Part shown: piece after piece, positions 42,615 to 51,310 of the stretch
Position numbering within the stretch: the first letter of the stretch is position 1
Layout: each line of letters starts with the position of its first letter
Assembly (NCBI RefSeq): GCF_010093305.1
Contig: NZ_PDWS01000017.1
Coordinates: forward strand, 1-64,000
From: Pseudoxanthomonas sacheonensis
GTDB lineage: Bacteria; Pseudomonadota; Gammaproteobacteria; Xanthomonadales; Xanthomonadaceae
DNA: 64,000 nt
Direction: 5' to 3'
Notes under the pieces: generated by a model
What the model saw: only the letters and a program-made list of their open reading frames with translations
Databases searched by the model: none
Told to the model about the DNA's origin: nothing
Translations under genes and position numbers: made by a program

Positions 42615-42998
42615 ATGAAATTGAATGCCCTTTTCCTGGCCGCTGCGGCCACCCTGGCGCTGGCCGCCTGCAAGCCCGCCGACAAGCCTGCCGATGCTGC
42701 TGCGCCGGCCGCCGATGCAACCGCTGCACCGGCTGCCGACACGACCGCCGCCGCACCTGCTGCCGATACCGTCAACGCCAGCACTGGCGTGCCGGAATGC
42801 GACGCCTACCTCGAGAAAGTCTATGCCTGCATCAGCGACAAGGTGCCGGAAGCCCAGCGCGACATGATGAAGCAGGGCATCGACCAGTCGAAGGCCAGCT
42901 GGTCCGCCGTCACCGACAAGACCGCGCTGGCCGCGCAGTGCAAGACCGCGTTGGAGCAGGCCAAGACCAGTTTCGGCGCGATGGGTTGCACGTTCTGA
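42615..42998 (+). CDS. Small Ala/Pro-rich lipoprotein
   Basis: 127 residues. The signal MKLNALFLAAAATLALAAC has the lipobox LAAC. The mature start (KPADKPADAAAPAADAT) is a low-complexity Ala-Pro-Asp linker of about 40 residues, then a helical domain with three cysteines (VPECDAYLEK, VYACISDK, AAQCKTAL) plus one near the C terminus (MGCTF). It resembles DUF5339-like small exported proteins. ATG follows GGAGCTTTGC. It ends at a strong intrinsic terminator. Envelope stress or scaffolding roles are possible but unsupported. Confidence 0.75.
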   Translation: MKLNALFLAAAATLALAACKPADKPADAAAPAADATAAPAADTTAAAPAADTVNASTGVPECDAYLEKVYACISDKVPEAQRDMMKQGIDQSKASWSAVTDKTALAAQCKTALEQAKTSFGAMGCTF

Positions 42999-43041
42999 GT
43001 TCGACAGCGAGGGGCTGTGCCTCGTCGTTCGGCCCCTGAAG

Positions 43042-43070
43042 GCGCCCCGGGAAACCGGGGCGCTTTTTTT
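43042..43070 (+). terminator. Intrinsic terminator
   Basis: Stem GCGCCCCGG (43042-43050) / CCGGGGCGC (43055-43063) with loop GAAA and seven T at 43064-43070. It ends the transcript of the small lipoprotein gene. Confidence 0.93.
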
Positions 43071-43108
43071 GTCGCCTCACCGACACGGGCGCATGTCAGA
43101 ATCCGGCC

Positions 43109-44320
43109 ATGCGCCTGATCCCGACCGCCCTGCTCATGCTCCCCGTCCTCACCGCCTGCGTGCACGTCAACGTGCATGGCGACCCTTCGGCTTACGCAAC
43201 GGAGAAGAAAATCCGCGTCGCCACCTACAACACCTCGCTGTACTCGGATGAAACCGGCGGCTTGATCCGCGAGTTGGAAGGCGACAGCGCGCATGCGCGC
43301 AAGATCGCGGCGGTACTGCAACGGGTGCGGCCGGACCTGGTGCTGTTGAACGAATTCGATTACGACGATGCGCACCGCGCCGCCGATCTTTTCCAGCATC
43401 GCTACCTGGAGGTTGCGCAAGCCGGCGGCGGCGAAGCGCTGAAGTATCCCTACCGTTATCTGGCGCCGGTCAATACCGGCGTTCCCAGCGGCCTGGACCT
43501 GGATCGCAACGGGCAAGCCGGCGGCGAAGGCCGCAGTCGCGGCAACGATGCGTGGGGCTACGGGCTGCATCCGGGTCAATACGGCATGCTGGTGCTGTCG
43601 AAGTACCCGATAGACGCCGCTGCGGTGCGCACTTTCCAGAAATTGCGCTGGAGCGCGATGCCCGATGCGTTGCGTCCGATCGATCCTGCCTCGCGCGGTT
43701 ACTTCTATCCGGACGATATCTGGAGCCAGTTGCGGCTGTCTTCCAAATCGCATTGGGACGTACCGGTGCGGACGCCGGGCGGCACGACCCATTTCCTGGT
43801 CTCGCACCCCACCCCACCGGTATTCGACGGCCCGGAAGACCGCAACGGCAAGCGCAATCACGATGAAATCCGGTTGTGGTCGGAATATATTTCGCCCGGC
43901 GACAAGCCCTGGCTGTGCGACGACGCGGGGCGTTGCGGGGGCTTGGCCGGCGACGCGCGTTTCGTGATCGCCGGCGATCTGAACAACGATCCTATCGACG
44001 GCGACGGTTCGCATGAAGCGATCCTCGAACTGCTAGAGCATCCGCGCGTGATGCGCCATGCCACCCCGCGAAGCGAGGGCGGCGCGGAGGTCGCGGCCGT
44101 CTACGCCGCGACAGGCATCGAGCATCGCGGATCGCCCGCGCATGTCACCGGAGATTTCGGCCCGAAAGCCGGCGCAATGCGGCTGGATTACGTTCTGCCG
44201 TCCACCGGCTTCGGCTTGATCGGAAGCGGAGTGTTCTGGCCACCGTCCGGCAGCGAAGAAGCCAGGATCGCCGACGGCAGCGACCATCATCTGGTGTGGG
44301 TCGATTTGTCGGTCGAATGA
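43109..44320 (+). CDS. Exported endonuclease/exonuclease/phosphatase family protein
   Basis: 403 residues with a lipoprotein-like signal MRLIPTALLMLPVLTAC. The EEP fold is marked by RVATYNTSLY (Asn), LVLLNEFDYD (catalytic Glu), VIAGDLNNDP (Asp and Asn) and GSDHHLVW (Asp-His). EEP proteins hydrolyse phosphodiesters in DNA, lipids or nucleotides; the long inserts between motifs and the surface location point to an extracellular nuclease or phosphoesterase rather than a DNA-repair enzyme. The exact substrate is not decidable. Confidence 0.85.
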   Translation: MRLIPTALLMLPVLTACVHVNVHGDPSAYATEKKIRVATYNTSLYSDETGGLIRELEGDSAHARKIAAVLQRVRPDLVLLNEFDYDDAHRAADLFQHRYLEVAQAGGGEALKYPYRYLAPVNTGVPSGLDLDRNGQAGGEGRSRGNDAWGYGLHPGQYGMLVLSKYPIDAAAVRTFQKLRWSAMPDALRPIDPASRGYFYPDDIWSQLRLSSKSHWDVPVRTPGGTTHFLVSHPTPPVFDGPEDRNGKRNHDEIRLWSEYISPGDKPWLCDDAGRCGGLAGDARFVIAGDLNNDPIDGDGSHEAILELLEHPRVMRHATPRSEGGAEVAAVYAATGIEHRGSPAHVTGDFGPKAGAMRLDYVLPSTGFGLIGSGVFWPPSGSEEARIADGSDHHLVWVDLSVE

Positions 44321-44337
44321 ACGCGGCATCCGCAATG

Positions 44338-44364
44338 GCGTCATCCCAGCGGATGCCGGGATGA
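44338..44364. repeat. Short family E-like palindrome
   Basis: GCGTCATCCCAGCGGATGCC then GGGATGAC, a single hairpin between two convergent genes. It could act as a bidirectional transcript end, though no T-run follows. Confidence 0.6.
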
Positions 44365-44386
44365 CCAGTGCGTTGTTTCCCGGCCG

Positions 44387-44683
44387 TCAATAGCCCATGG
44401 CAGGCGTGGCCTTGCGCGGCCCGAAGCCGAAACTGCCGTCGCTATGGGCCGAAACGATCATGCGCACCATGCTGCCGGGCACCATCAGCTCGGTGACCGA
44501 CGGCATGCCGTCGGCGGTCTGGGACTGCAGCGTCATTTCGATCAAAGCGCCGCCGGTGTCGATTTCCCTGCACAGCACATGCACGCCGGCCGGCCCTTCG
44601 GCCAGGTACGGCTTGATGGCCTCGCCCAGCGCTTCCAGCGCCTGCGGGAAGAAAAACACCGCGTAACCTTCGCCTCCGTTCAT
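44387..44683 (-). CDS. Conserved hypothetical protein (98 aa) coupled to purT
   Basis: 98 residues starting [20 protein letters not shown], a compact alpha/beta-like sequence with no signal, membrane segment or recognised motif. ATG 44683 overlaps the purT stop by four bases (ATGA), so it is translated with purT. This coupling suggests a role near purine or formate metabolism, but the sequence gives no support for any specific function. Confidence 0.72.
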   Translation of the reverse strand: MNGGEGYAVFFFPQALEALGEAIKPYLAEGPAGVHVLCREIDTGGALIEMTLQSQTADGMPSVTELMVPGSMVRMIVSAHSDGSFGFGPRKATPAMGY

Positions 44684-45897
44684 GACTGTGTTCCTTCGGG
44701 TTCGAGTTCGATGGAAATCGCTTCGCAAGCTTGCCGCGCGATCTGTCGTGCTGCGTCCAAGGTATCGGCGCGGGCCAAGGTCACGCCAACGCGGCGATGG
44801 CCCTGCACCCGTGGTTTGCCGAACAACCGCAGCGCGGTATCCGGCGTCTGCAGGGCGGCTTCGATGTTCGAGAACACCGGCACGCCGTCGCCGTGCGCCA
44901 GCATCGCACAGGAGGCGGACGCGCCGAGCTGGCGTATCGCAGGAATCGGCAAACCCAGGATCGCCCGCGCGTGCAGCGCGAATTCGCTCAGATCCTGCGA
45001 AACCAGCGTCACCAGGCCGGTATCGTGCGGGCGCGGCGACACTTCGCTGAACCACACTTCGTCGCCTTTCACGAACAGCTCCACGCCGAACAGACCCCAA
45101 CCGCCCAGGTCGTCGGTGATCGTCTGCGCGATCCGCTGCGAACGCTGCAACGCCAGCGGCGACATCGGTTGCGGCTGCCAGCTTTCGCGGTAGTCGCCGT
45201 CCTTCTGCCAGTGCCCGATGGGATCACAGAACGAAGTGCCGCCTGCATGGCGCACGGTCAGCAGGGTGATTTCGTAATCGAAGTCGACGAAGCCTTCCAC
45301 GATCACCCGGCCCGCACCGGCGCGGCCGCCGGTTTGCGCGTACTCCCAGGCCGCATCGATATCGGATTCAGTGCGCAAGGTGCTCTGGCCCTTGCCCGAC
45401 GAGGACATCACCGGCTTGACCACGCACGGCAGGCCGATGGCGGCCACGGCCTCGCGGTAGTCGGCATGCGTGTCTACGAAACGGTACGGAGAGGTCGGCA
45501 GGCCCAGGGTTTCCGCAGCCAGCCTGCGGATGCCTTCGCGGTCCATGGTCAGGCGCGCTGCGCGTGCCGTGGGGACAATACGGATGGGAGCCGCGCGCAG
45601 GCCTTCTTCGGCTTCCAGCTCCACCAGGGTCTGGGTATGGATGGCCTCGATTTCCGGCACCACCAGGTGCGGTTTCTCCAGTGCGATCAGCGCGCGGAGC
45701 GCAGCGGGATCCAGCATGTCCAGCACATGCGAGCGGTGCGCCACCTGCATGGCCGGGGCGTCGGCGTAACGGTCGGCGGCAACGACCTCCACTCCGAAAC
45801 GCTGCAGTTCCAATGCGACCTCCTTGCCCAGCTCACCCGATCCGAGCAGCAGAACGCGGGTGGCGTGCGGAGAAAGCGGGGTGCCGAGGGTGGTCAT
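44680..45897 (-). CDS. purT: Formate-dependent GAR transformylase PurT
   Basis: Makes formyl-GAR from GAR, formate and ATP in purine synthesis. 405 residues of the ATP-grasp superfamily: [20 protein letters not shown] at the N terminus, [14 protein letters not shown] at the ATP loop, [17 protein letters not shown], and [23 protein letters not shown] for metal binding (Glu and Asn/Ser region). [20 protein letters not shown] is a PurT-specific block. It is divergent from the SPFH operon. Confidence 0.95.
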   Translation of the reverse strand: MTTLGTPLSPHATRVLLLGSGELGKEVALELQRFGVEVVAADRYADAPAMQVAHRSHVLDMLDPAALRALIALEKPHLVVPEIEAIHTQTLVELEAEEGLRAAPIRIVPTARAARLTMDREGIRRLAAETLGLPTSPYRFVDTHADYREAVAAIGLPCVVKPVMSSSGKGQSTLRTESDIDAAWEYAQTGGRAGAGRVIVEGFVDFDYEITLLTVRHAGGTSFCDPIGHWQKDGDYRESWQPQPMSPLALQRSQRIAQTITDDLGGWGLFGVELFVKGDEVWFSEVSPRPHDTGLVTLVSQDLSEFALHARAILGLPIPAIRQLGASASCAMLAHGDGVPVFSNIEAALQTPDTALRLFGKPRVQGHRRVGVTLARADTLDAARQIARQACEAISIELEPEGTQS

Positions 45898-45961
45898 GCG
45901 GGGTTTCCGGACGGAGGGAAACTCATTTTAACGGCCCCCTCCTCCGGTCGTCGGCGGCTTG

Positions 45962-45989
45962 TTGACATTTGATATCACTTTGATATCTT
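45962..45989 (+). promoter_or_regulatory. Promoter with a double TTTGATATC operator before the SPFH operon
   Basis: TTGACA (45962-45967), a 16-base spacer and TATCTT (45984-45989) form a promoter. TTTGATATC occurs twice, at 45968-45976 and 45979-45987, exactly 11 bases (one helical turn) apart; the first contains the palindrome TGATATCA. The sites cover the spacer and the -10. Two phased sites over a promoter fit a ribbon-helix-helix regulator, and one is encoded at 46916. Confidence 0.7.
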
Positions 45990-46014
45990 CATTGCGAACC
46001 CCGAGGACACCGCC

Positions 46015-46890
46015 ATGAAAGAAAATCCGCTCCGTTCGCTTCCCGGCATTCCCTTCCTGCTCGGCGTACTGGTCGTCGCCATCCTGGCAGTCTGGTTGTT
46101 CATCAAGGGCACCGGCCGTGGCGAAGCCCCGCCCGACCCGCTGCTGCTGATCGCCGGTCTGGTGACCGGCGTCGTGGCGTTCTTGAGTCTGATCGGCCTG
46201 TACACCGTGCAGCCCAACCAGGCGGCGGTGATCAGTCTGTTCGGCAAGTACATCGGCACGGTGAAGGACAACGGCCTGCGCTGGAACAACCCCTTCTATT
46301 CCACCAAGAAGGTCTCCCAGCGCGTGCGCAACTTCGAAAGCGGCAAGCTCAAGGTCAACGAGCTGGACGGCAGTCCCATCGAAATCGCCGCGGTGATCGT
46401 GTGGCAGGTGGTGGATTCGGCCGAGGCCGTCTACAACGTCGACGACTACGAAAGCTTCGTGCACATCCAGTCCGAGTCGGCCCTGCGCACCATGGCCACC
46501 AGCTATCCCTACGACCAGCACGAGGACGGCCAGCTCGCCCTGCGCAGCCATGCCGCCGAGGTTTCCAAGCATCTGCTGGACGAACTGCAGGACCGCCTGG
46601 CCGACGCCGGCGTGCAGGTGCTGGACGCGCGCATCAGCCACCTGGCCTATGCGCCCGAAATCGCCCAGGCCATGCTGCAGCGCCAGCAGGCCAACGCAGT
46701 GGTCGCCGCGCGTACCCGCATCGTGTTCGGCGCGGTCAGCATGGTGGAAATGGCCCTGGACGAACTGCAGAAGAAAGGCGTGGTCCAGCTGGACGAAGAG
46801 CGCAAGGCGCAAATGGTCAGCAACCTGCTGGTGGTGCTGTGCAGCGAGCGCGGGTCGCAGCCCATCGTCAACGCCGGCACGCTGTACTGA
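46015..46890 (+). CDS. SPFH/band-7 domain membrane protein
   Basis: 291 residues. Two N-terminal membrane segments ([36 protein letters not shown]) lead into a band-7/SPFH domain (about 65-250) with [20 protein letters not shown] and [11 protein letters not shown]. The tail is helical and oligomer-prone. SPFH proteins organise membrane microdomains or control proteases; this subtype typically stands with a small Arc-like regulator, as here. ATG follows CGAGGACACC. First gene of an operon with the RHH, DUF4177, small membrane and PH-like genes. Confidence 0.9.
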   Translation: MKENPLRSLPGIPFLLGVLVVAILAVWLFIKGTGRGEAPPDPLLLIAGLVTGVVAFLSLIGLYTVQPNQAAVISLFGKYIGTVKDNGLRWNNPFYSTKKVSQRVRNFESGKLKVNELDGSPIEIAAVIVWQVVDSAEAVYNVDDYESFVHIQSESALRTMATSYPYDQHEDGQLALRSHAAEVSKHLLDELQDRLADAGVQVLDARISHLAYAPEIAQAMLQRQQANAVVAARTRIVFGAVSMVEMALDELQKKGVVQLDEERKAQMVSNLLVVLCSERGSQPIVNAGTLY

Positions 46891-46915
46891 GCCGGCTGGC
46901 CGACCGGAACCTACT

Positions 46916-47095
46916 GTGGCGGAGAAAAAAGCCTACCCCCTGCGCATCAGCGCCGACGTATTGAACGCCGCGCAGCGTTGGGCCGACGACGACCTGCGTT
47001 CGTTGAACGCGCAGATCGAATACGTGCTGCGCGATGCGCTGCGCAAGGCCGGGCGGTTGCCTAAAGTCAGCGAAGACAAGAAGGAGACAAAGTGA
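46916..47095 (+). CDS. Ribbon-helix-helix (Arc-like) protein
   Basis: 59 residues starting at GTG 46916. AYPLRISADVLNAAQRWADD (strand plus first helix) and LNAQIEYVLRDALRKAG (second helix) give the Arc/MetJ-type RHH fold, followed by a basic tail. Such proteins bind paired, phased operators as dimers of dimers; the double TTTGATATC before the operon is the obvious target. The start is GTG because no ATG lies upstream in frame after the SPFH stop. Its stop overlaps the next ATG (TGATG). Confidence 0.82.
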   Translation: MAEKKAYPLRISADVLNAAQRWADDDLRSLNAQIEYVLRDALRKAGRLPKVSEDKKETK

Positions 47096-47274
47096 TGAGT
47101 ACCCGCTGGAGCTATCACGTCGCCGAGATCAAGGTGCAGTTGTTCGGACGATCGGTGACCGAACGCGTACAGGAAGAGCTGACCCGGCTGGGGCAGCAGG
47201 GGTGGGAACTGGTGTCGACATCGCAGTCAGAAGCCGTGGACTCAGTCCGCCTGTTCCTGAAGAAGCCCGCATAG
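47095..47274 (+). CDS. DUF4177-like small protein
   Basis: 59 residues: WSYHVAEIKVQLFGRSVTER, then ELTRLGQQGWELVS and DSVRLFLKKP. The W-E-Y-x-V start and the LN-x-LG-x-x-GWELV block are those of DUF4177, a compact alpha/beta protein of unknown role often encoded with membrane-stress genes. ATG at 47095 shares one base with the RHH stop and has AAGGAG 8 bases upstream. It is co-translated with the regulator. Confidence 0.8.
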   Translation: MSTRWSYHVAEIKVQLFGRSVTERVQEELTRLGQQGWELVSTSQSEAVDSVRLFLKKPA

Positions 47275-47300
47275 TTTTCAACCCAACGAAGGAGCGCACC

Positions 47301-47423
47301 ATGCTGCACCTCATGCATCTTATCGAACGCCGCTTTCCCGGCAATGCGCGGGCGTTGCGGCTGGTCCTGGTTTCCGTTTCCGCCGCGCTGCTTGGCGTCG
47401 GCGCCTTGCTCGCCGTGCAGTGA
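47301..47423 (+). CDS. Small single-pass membrane protein (40 aa)
   Basis: A 40-residue product beginning MLHLMHLIERRFPGNARALR with one membrane helix (LVLVSVSAALLGVGALLAV). GAAGGAGCGCACC precedes ATG 47301 at ideal spacing, which supports translation of this short gene. It lies 26 bases after the DUF4177 gene and 16 before the PH-like gene on the same strand. A regulatory micropeptide of the SPFH complex is an attractive idea without evidence. Confidence 0.65.
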   Translation: MLHLMHLIERRFPGNARALRLVLVSVSAALLGVGALLAVQ

Positions 47424-47439
47424 CCGCGACGGCAGCAAC

Positions 47440-48036
47440 GTGAGCACGCGAGCGCTCGATCCACGCCTGCAACTGGTGCCGCCCGGCACCCGGCCCCGCC
47501 TGTGGATGTTCTGCTTGTGCGTGCCGCTTCCCGTTCTGGTCACTGTCGCCGCGCTGCTGGCGGTCAAGGGCGGCGACACGCATTGGGACTTCGCCGGCGG
47601 CGACCCGGTCATGGTCGGTGCGGCCATCGCCGGTACGGAAGCGCTCCTGATGTCGGCCGTCTGGGCGCTGCTGGACAGAGCCATGCATCGGCATCGGCTG
47701 GCGCTTTCGGCCGACTCTCTGGAAGTGAAGACCAGCTTCTACTCCCGGATCGTTCCGCTGTCGGAACTGAGGCTGGATGAAGCGCGCGTGATCGACCTGG
47801 ACGAGCGCACGGAATTCAAACCGGGAGTGAAGACCAACGGTTATGCGGTGCCGGGCTTCCATAGCGGCCACTTCCGCCTGCGCAACCGCGAGAAAGCGTT
47901 CGTCGCCATCGCCGGAGAACGCCGCGCGCTATGGCTGCCCACCGCCCGCAACGCCGGCCTGCTGCTGCAGCCACAGCAACCCGACGCCCTGCTCGACCGT
48001 CTGCGCGAACTGGCGACAAACCCGCAGCGCCGCTAA
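47440..48036 (+). CDS. Membrane-anchored PH-like domain protein
   Basis: 198 residues starting at GTG 47440. Two hydrophobic segments near the N terminus (LWMFCLCVPLPVLVTVAAL, VGAAIAGTEALLMSAVWALL) precede a soluble part with LSADSLEVKTSFYSRIVPL, a pattern seen in bacterial PH-like (bPH) domains, and a C-terminal helix. It closes the SPFH operon. A lipid- or protein-binding role at the membrane is likely; the substrate is unknown. Confidence 0.72.
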   Translation: MSTRALDPRLQLVPPGTRPRLWMFCLCVPLPVLVTVAALLAVKGGDTHWDFAGGDPVMVGAAIAGTEALLMSAVWALLDRAMHRHRLALSADSLEVKTSFYSRIVPLSELRLDEARVIDLDERTEFKPGVKTNGYAVPGFHSGHFRLRNREKAFVAIAGERRALWLPTARNAGLLLQPQQPDALLDRLRELATNPQRR

Positions 48037-48045
48037 GCTGGGCCG

Positions 48046-48843
48046 ATGCGCGGCCTGCCCCGAATCCTGATAAATACCCCGGAAGTGGAACTCTGGCCTG
48101 CCGGCCTGCTGCGTGCGCGCAGCAATGCCGATGCGCGGACGCTGTCGCGGGCCGGGCATGTGCTGCGGCGCAAGCGCGACGGCCGCTACTTGGCGGCCGC
48201 GCTGCCGGAAGGCATGCTGCCGCTGTCGCCGCGCTGGGCGCACGAACCCGGCGTGGAAGCCGCGCTCGACGCGCTCGACGGCCTGCGCACCGATCGCGGT
48301 TTCGATATCGACGCCTCGGGCGAACTGCCGCTGGACCGGTTGATAGAGCGCCTGGACTATCTGGGCCTGGACGAAAGCTACGGCGAACAAGTCGGGCTTG
48401 AACTGGTCCCGGAACCCGCCGCCCTCGCCTTCGCGGGATTCGATCGCTACCGGCGGCCGCTCTGGTTGACCGCACGCGCGGCACGTGCGTGGGAAGCCAT
48501 GCGGCGCAGCGCCAGCGGCTACGGGATCGTGCTCGAGGCCATTTCCGGCTATCGCAGCCACCACTACCAACTGGGCATCTTCGAACGCAAACTCGCGCGC
48601 GGACAGACGGTGGAACAGATCCTCACCGTGAACGCCGCGCCGGGCTACAGCGAGCACCACAGCGGCAATGCGCTGGATATCGGCGCTCCCGGCGAAGCGC
48701 CCGCGGAGGAATCGTTCGAGAACACGGCTGCGTTCGCTTGGCTGACAGCGAATGCCGAGGCTTTCGGTTTCCTCATGAGCTATCCACGCGACAATCCCCA
48801 CGGCATCGTCTACGAACCCTGGCACTGGCACTACGCAAGGTAG
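48046..48843 (+). CDS. M15 family D-alanyl-D-alanine carboxypeptidase-like protein
   Basis: 265 residues. The zinc site of VanY-type M15 peptidases is present: AISGYRSHHYQ, SEHHSGNALDIG (His...Asp) and EPWHWHY (catalytic Glu/His). The N-terminal 110 residues are a family-specific extension and no clear signal peptide is present, so export is uncertain. It would trim peptidoglycan peptides. The stop TAG (48841-48843) lies inside the family A repeat that starts at 48840. Confidence 0.85.
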   Translation: MRGLPRILINTPEVELWPAGLLRARSNADARTLSRAGHVLRRKRDGRYLAAALPEGMLPLSPRWAHEPGVEAALDALDGLRTDRGFDIDASGELPLDRLIERLDYLGLDESYGEQVGLELVPEPAALAFAGFDRYRRPLWLTARAARAWEAMRRSASGYGIVLEAISGYRSHHYQLGIFERKLARGQTVEQILTVNAAPGYSEHHSGNALDIGAPGEAPAEESFENTAAFAWLTANAEAFGFLMSYPRDNPHGIVYEPWHWHYAR

Positions 48844-48912
48844 GTCGGGGCTACGCCCCCGATACGCTTTTCATTCGACACCAATCCAGTCGGGGGCGTA
48901 GCCCCGACCTAC
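48840..48912. repeat. Paired inverted repeat, family A, overlapping a gene end
   Basis: GTAGGTCGGGGCTACGCCCC and its mirror separate the peptidase gene from the oxidoreductase gene. The first base of the element is the last base of the final Arg codon and the next three are the stop. Confidence 0.9.
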
Positions 48913-48921
48913 GGAATCCAT

Positions 48922-49959
48922 ATGACCAATCTCGCCTCCTTGCAGAACCACCAGATCCGTCTGGCCAATCGTCCGGTCGGCATGACCACGCGCGAGAACT
49001 GGCAGTTCACCACCGAAGCGGTGACCGAACCGGCCGAGGGCGGCGTTCTGGTGAAGACGCTTTCGCTGTCGCTGGATCCTGCGATGCGCGGCTGGATGAA
49101 CGAGGGCAAGTCGTACATCGCGCCGGTGGAAATCGGCGAGGTGATGCGCGCGGGCGGGATCGGCAAGGTGGTGGCTTCCAAGCACGAGAGCTTCGCGGTC
49201 GGCGATCTGGTGACCGGAGGCCTGGGCGTGCAGGAATACCGCCAGTTCGCGCCCGCCGAAATCAAGCGCCATGGCATCAGCAAGATCGACCTGCGCATGG
49301 GCACCATCACCCAATGGCTCAACGTGCTGGGCATGCCGGGCATGACCGGCTACTTCGGCCTGATGGATGTGGGGCAGCCCAAGGAAGGCGATGTGGTGGT
49401 GGTTTCGGGCGCTTCGGGCGCGGTGGGCCAGACCGTGGGTCAACTGGCCAGGATCAAGGGATGCCGCGTGGTCGGCATAGCCGGCGGCAAGGCCAAGTGC
49501 GACTTTGTGGTGAACGAAATGGGCTTCGACGCCTGCATCGACTACAAGAACGAAGACGTGCGCGCCGGCCTGAAGACGCATTGCCCCGACGGCATCGACA
49601 TCTATTTCGACAACGTGGGCGGTGAGATCCTGGATCACGTATTGGCGCGCCTGCGTCGCAAGGCGCGCATCGTCATCTGCGGTGCGGTTTCCCAGTACAA
49701 CAGCGCCACCGGCGTGCAGGGACCGAAGAACTACCTGTCGCTGCTGGTCAACCGCGCGCGCATGGAAGGCATCGTGGTGTTCGACTACGCCGACCGCTAC
49801 CCGGTCGCCATCGCCGAACTTGCGGGTTACCTGAAGGACGGACGCATGAAATCGCGCGAAGACGTTGTGGTGGGACTGGAGACTTTCCCGGAATCGCTGG
49901 TGAAACTCTTCACCGGCGAGAACTTCGGCAAGCTGGTGCTGCAGGTCGCATCGGAATAG
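48922..49959 (+). CDS. NADP-dependent medium-chain oxidoreductase (CurA/PTGR type)
   Basis: 345 residues of the zinc-free MDR superfamily. VVVVSGASGAVGQTVGQLAR is the Rossmann motif with AxxGxxG-like spacing, GMPGMTGYFGL and YFDNVGGEILD are typical of the leukotriene B4 dehydrogenase/curcumin reductase group, which reduce alpha,beta-unsaturated ketones and aldehydes with NADPH. A detoxifying enone reductase is likely; the physiological substrate is unknown. ATG begins the homology just after the repeat. Confidence 0.9.
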   Translation: MTNLASLQNHQIRLANRPVGMTTRENWQFTTEAVTEPAEGGVLVKTLSLSLDPAMRGWMNEGKSYIAPVEIGEVMRAGGIGKVVASKHESFAVGDLVTGGLGVQEYRQFAPAEIKRHGISKIDLRMGTITQWLNVLGMPGMTGYFGLMDVGQPKEGDVVVVSGASGAVGQTVGQLARIKGCRVVGIAGGKAKCDFVVNEMGFDACIDYKNEDVRAGLKTHCPDGIDIYFDNVGGEILDHVLARLRRKARIVICGAVSQYNSATGVQGPKNYLSLLVNRARMEGIVVFDYADRYPVAIAELAGYLKDGRMKSREDVVVGLETFPESLVKLFTGENFGKLVLQVASE

Positions 49960-49987
49960 CGCGGAAAAATAAAATCAAGGAATGATT

Positions 49988-50329
49988 ATGAGCGAAGGAC
50001 AGTTGCCGGTACCGCAGACGGGAAGCCACTCAAGCACCGACCGCAAACGCGCGGCACGCATCTGCAGTGTCGCGTGCATAGCCGTGTTGCTATTGCTGTC
50101 CGCCGCCCTCGTTTATGCCCATGCCGGTGTGGGCTGCTACCTGGGCGTGATCCTGATGGCCGCTTCGGCGCTGCTCTTGGGCGGCTCGGCACTGGTTCTA
50201 CTGGTGGTGTCCGTCTGGTTGCGGCCCGCGGAATTGTTTTGGCTAGGCATCGCCGGTTTGCCGACCGCATTCGCCACCGGGCTGGCGCTCCAACTTCTGC
50301 CCGCCGTGGTCTGCGGCTACCCCGGATAA
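49988..50329 (+). CDS. Small membrane protein (113 aa)
   Basis: A polar N terminus (about 25 residues) and then three hydrophobic segments (ICSVACIAVLLLLSAALVYA, VILMAASALLLGGSALVLLV, FWLGIAGLPTAFATGLAL). ATG 49988 lies 6-7 bases after AAGGAA, which favours it over the ATG at 49982. No family recognised. It lies between the oxidoreductase and LysR genes on the same strand. Confidence 0.68.
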   Translation: MSEGQLPVPQTGSHSSTDRKRAARICSVACIAVLLLLSAALVYAHAGVGCYLGVILMAASALLLGGSALVLLVVSVWLRPAELFWLGIAGLPTAFATGLALQLLPAVVCGYPG

Positions 50330-50342
50330 GGAGGGCTTCCCA

Positions 50343-51248
50343 ATGGACCATCTGGCTGCAATGCGCGCCTTCAAGCTGGTGGTGGAGACCGGCGGATTTT
50401 CCGCCGCCGCCGAGGTATTGGAGGTTTCCCACACCGTGGTCTCGCGCCAGATCAAGCAATTGGAGGAAGCACTCGGCACACAGTTGCTCAATCGCACTAC
50501 ACGGCGTCTGGCATTGACCCAGGCCGGTCAACTCTATTACCAGCGTACCGTCGAAATCCTGGAACAGCTTGAAGATGCGGCGCTTGCCGTCTCGCAACAC
50601 CAAACCCATGCTGCAGGCACCTTGCGGATCAATGCGCCGATGGCGTTCGGCACCCTGGAATTGAGTCGTTGGCTGCCGCGTTTCATGGCCGCCTATCCCG
50701 ACATCCGCGTGGATCTGGTCTGCGATGACCGTTTCGTCGATCTTATTGAGGGCGGTTTCGACGTCGGCCTGCGGGTGACGCGCACGCTGCCGGATTCCAC
50801 CCTGGTAGCCAGGCGGTTGGCGACGTGTGAAATGGCACTGATCGCGTCCCCCTCCTATGTACAGCGATTCGGGGCGCCACAAACGCCAGGCGATCTCGTT
50901 CGCTACAACTACTTGACATATTCGCTCGCACTCAGATCGACAGACCTTGTGTTCCAAGGGCCTGAACAGGAATCCCATACCGTCACCGTCCGCGGCAACC
51001 TGCAAGCCAACACCGGCATAATCGTGACGGAAGCGGTTCTGGCTGGCCAAGGCATTACGGCTTCGGCGACATTCGTGATTCACGAGTCGTTGCGCCGCGG
51101 CGAATTGGTACGCCTGCTGCCGGAATATCGGCTTGAATCGCGCGAGCTATACGCCCTTTACCCGCAGAATCGGCATGTATCGCCCAAAGTGCGGGCATTC
51201 ATCGATTTCGCTGCGGAGTACTACGCGGTACCACGCTGGGCTTGCTGA
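50343..51248 (+). CDS. LysR-family transcriptional regulator
   Basis: 301 residues with an N-terminal winged HTH (about 1-60: MRAFKLVVETGGFSAAAEVL, VSRQIKQLEEALGTQLLNR) and a C-terminal substrate-binding domain (LRINAPMAFG start, about 90-295). RBS AAGGAGGGC lies before the ATG. It converges on the isochorismatase gene (51311-52000) and may regulate it or the oxidoreductase upstream; LysR genes more often control divergent neighbours, so the target is uncertain. Confidence 0.9.
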   Translation: MDHLAAMRAFKLVVETGGFSAAAEVLEVSHTVVSRQIKQLEEALGTQLLNRTTRRLALTQAGQLYYQRTVEILEQLEDAALAVSQHQTHAAGTLRINAPMAFGTLELSRWLPRFMAAYPDIRVDLVCDDRFVDLIEGGFDVGLRVTRTLPDSTLVARRLATCEMALIASPSYVQRFGAPQTPGDLVRYNYLTYSLALRSTDLVFQGPEQESHTVTVRGNLQANTGIIVTEAVLAGQGITASATFVIHESLRRGELVRLLPEYRLESRELYALYPQNRHVSPKVRAFIDFAAEYYAVPRWAC

Positions 51249-51266
51249 GCGAATCGCATCGCCAGA

Positions 51267-51288
51267 TGTGTCCGTCGCGACGGACACA
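51267..51288. other. Perfect 22-bp palindrome between convergent genes
   Basis: TGTGTCCGTCG (51267-51277) is followed at once by its exact reverse complement (51278-51288). It lies between the ends of the LysR and isochorismatase genes. It could be a bidirectional transcript end without a T-run, or a protein-binding site. Confidence 0.55.
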
Positions 51289-51310
51289 CCAGGCAACGGC
51301 ATGGCGAATG

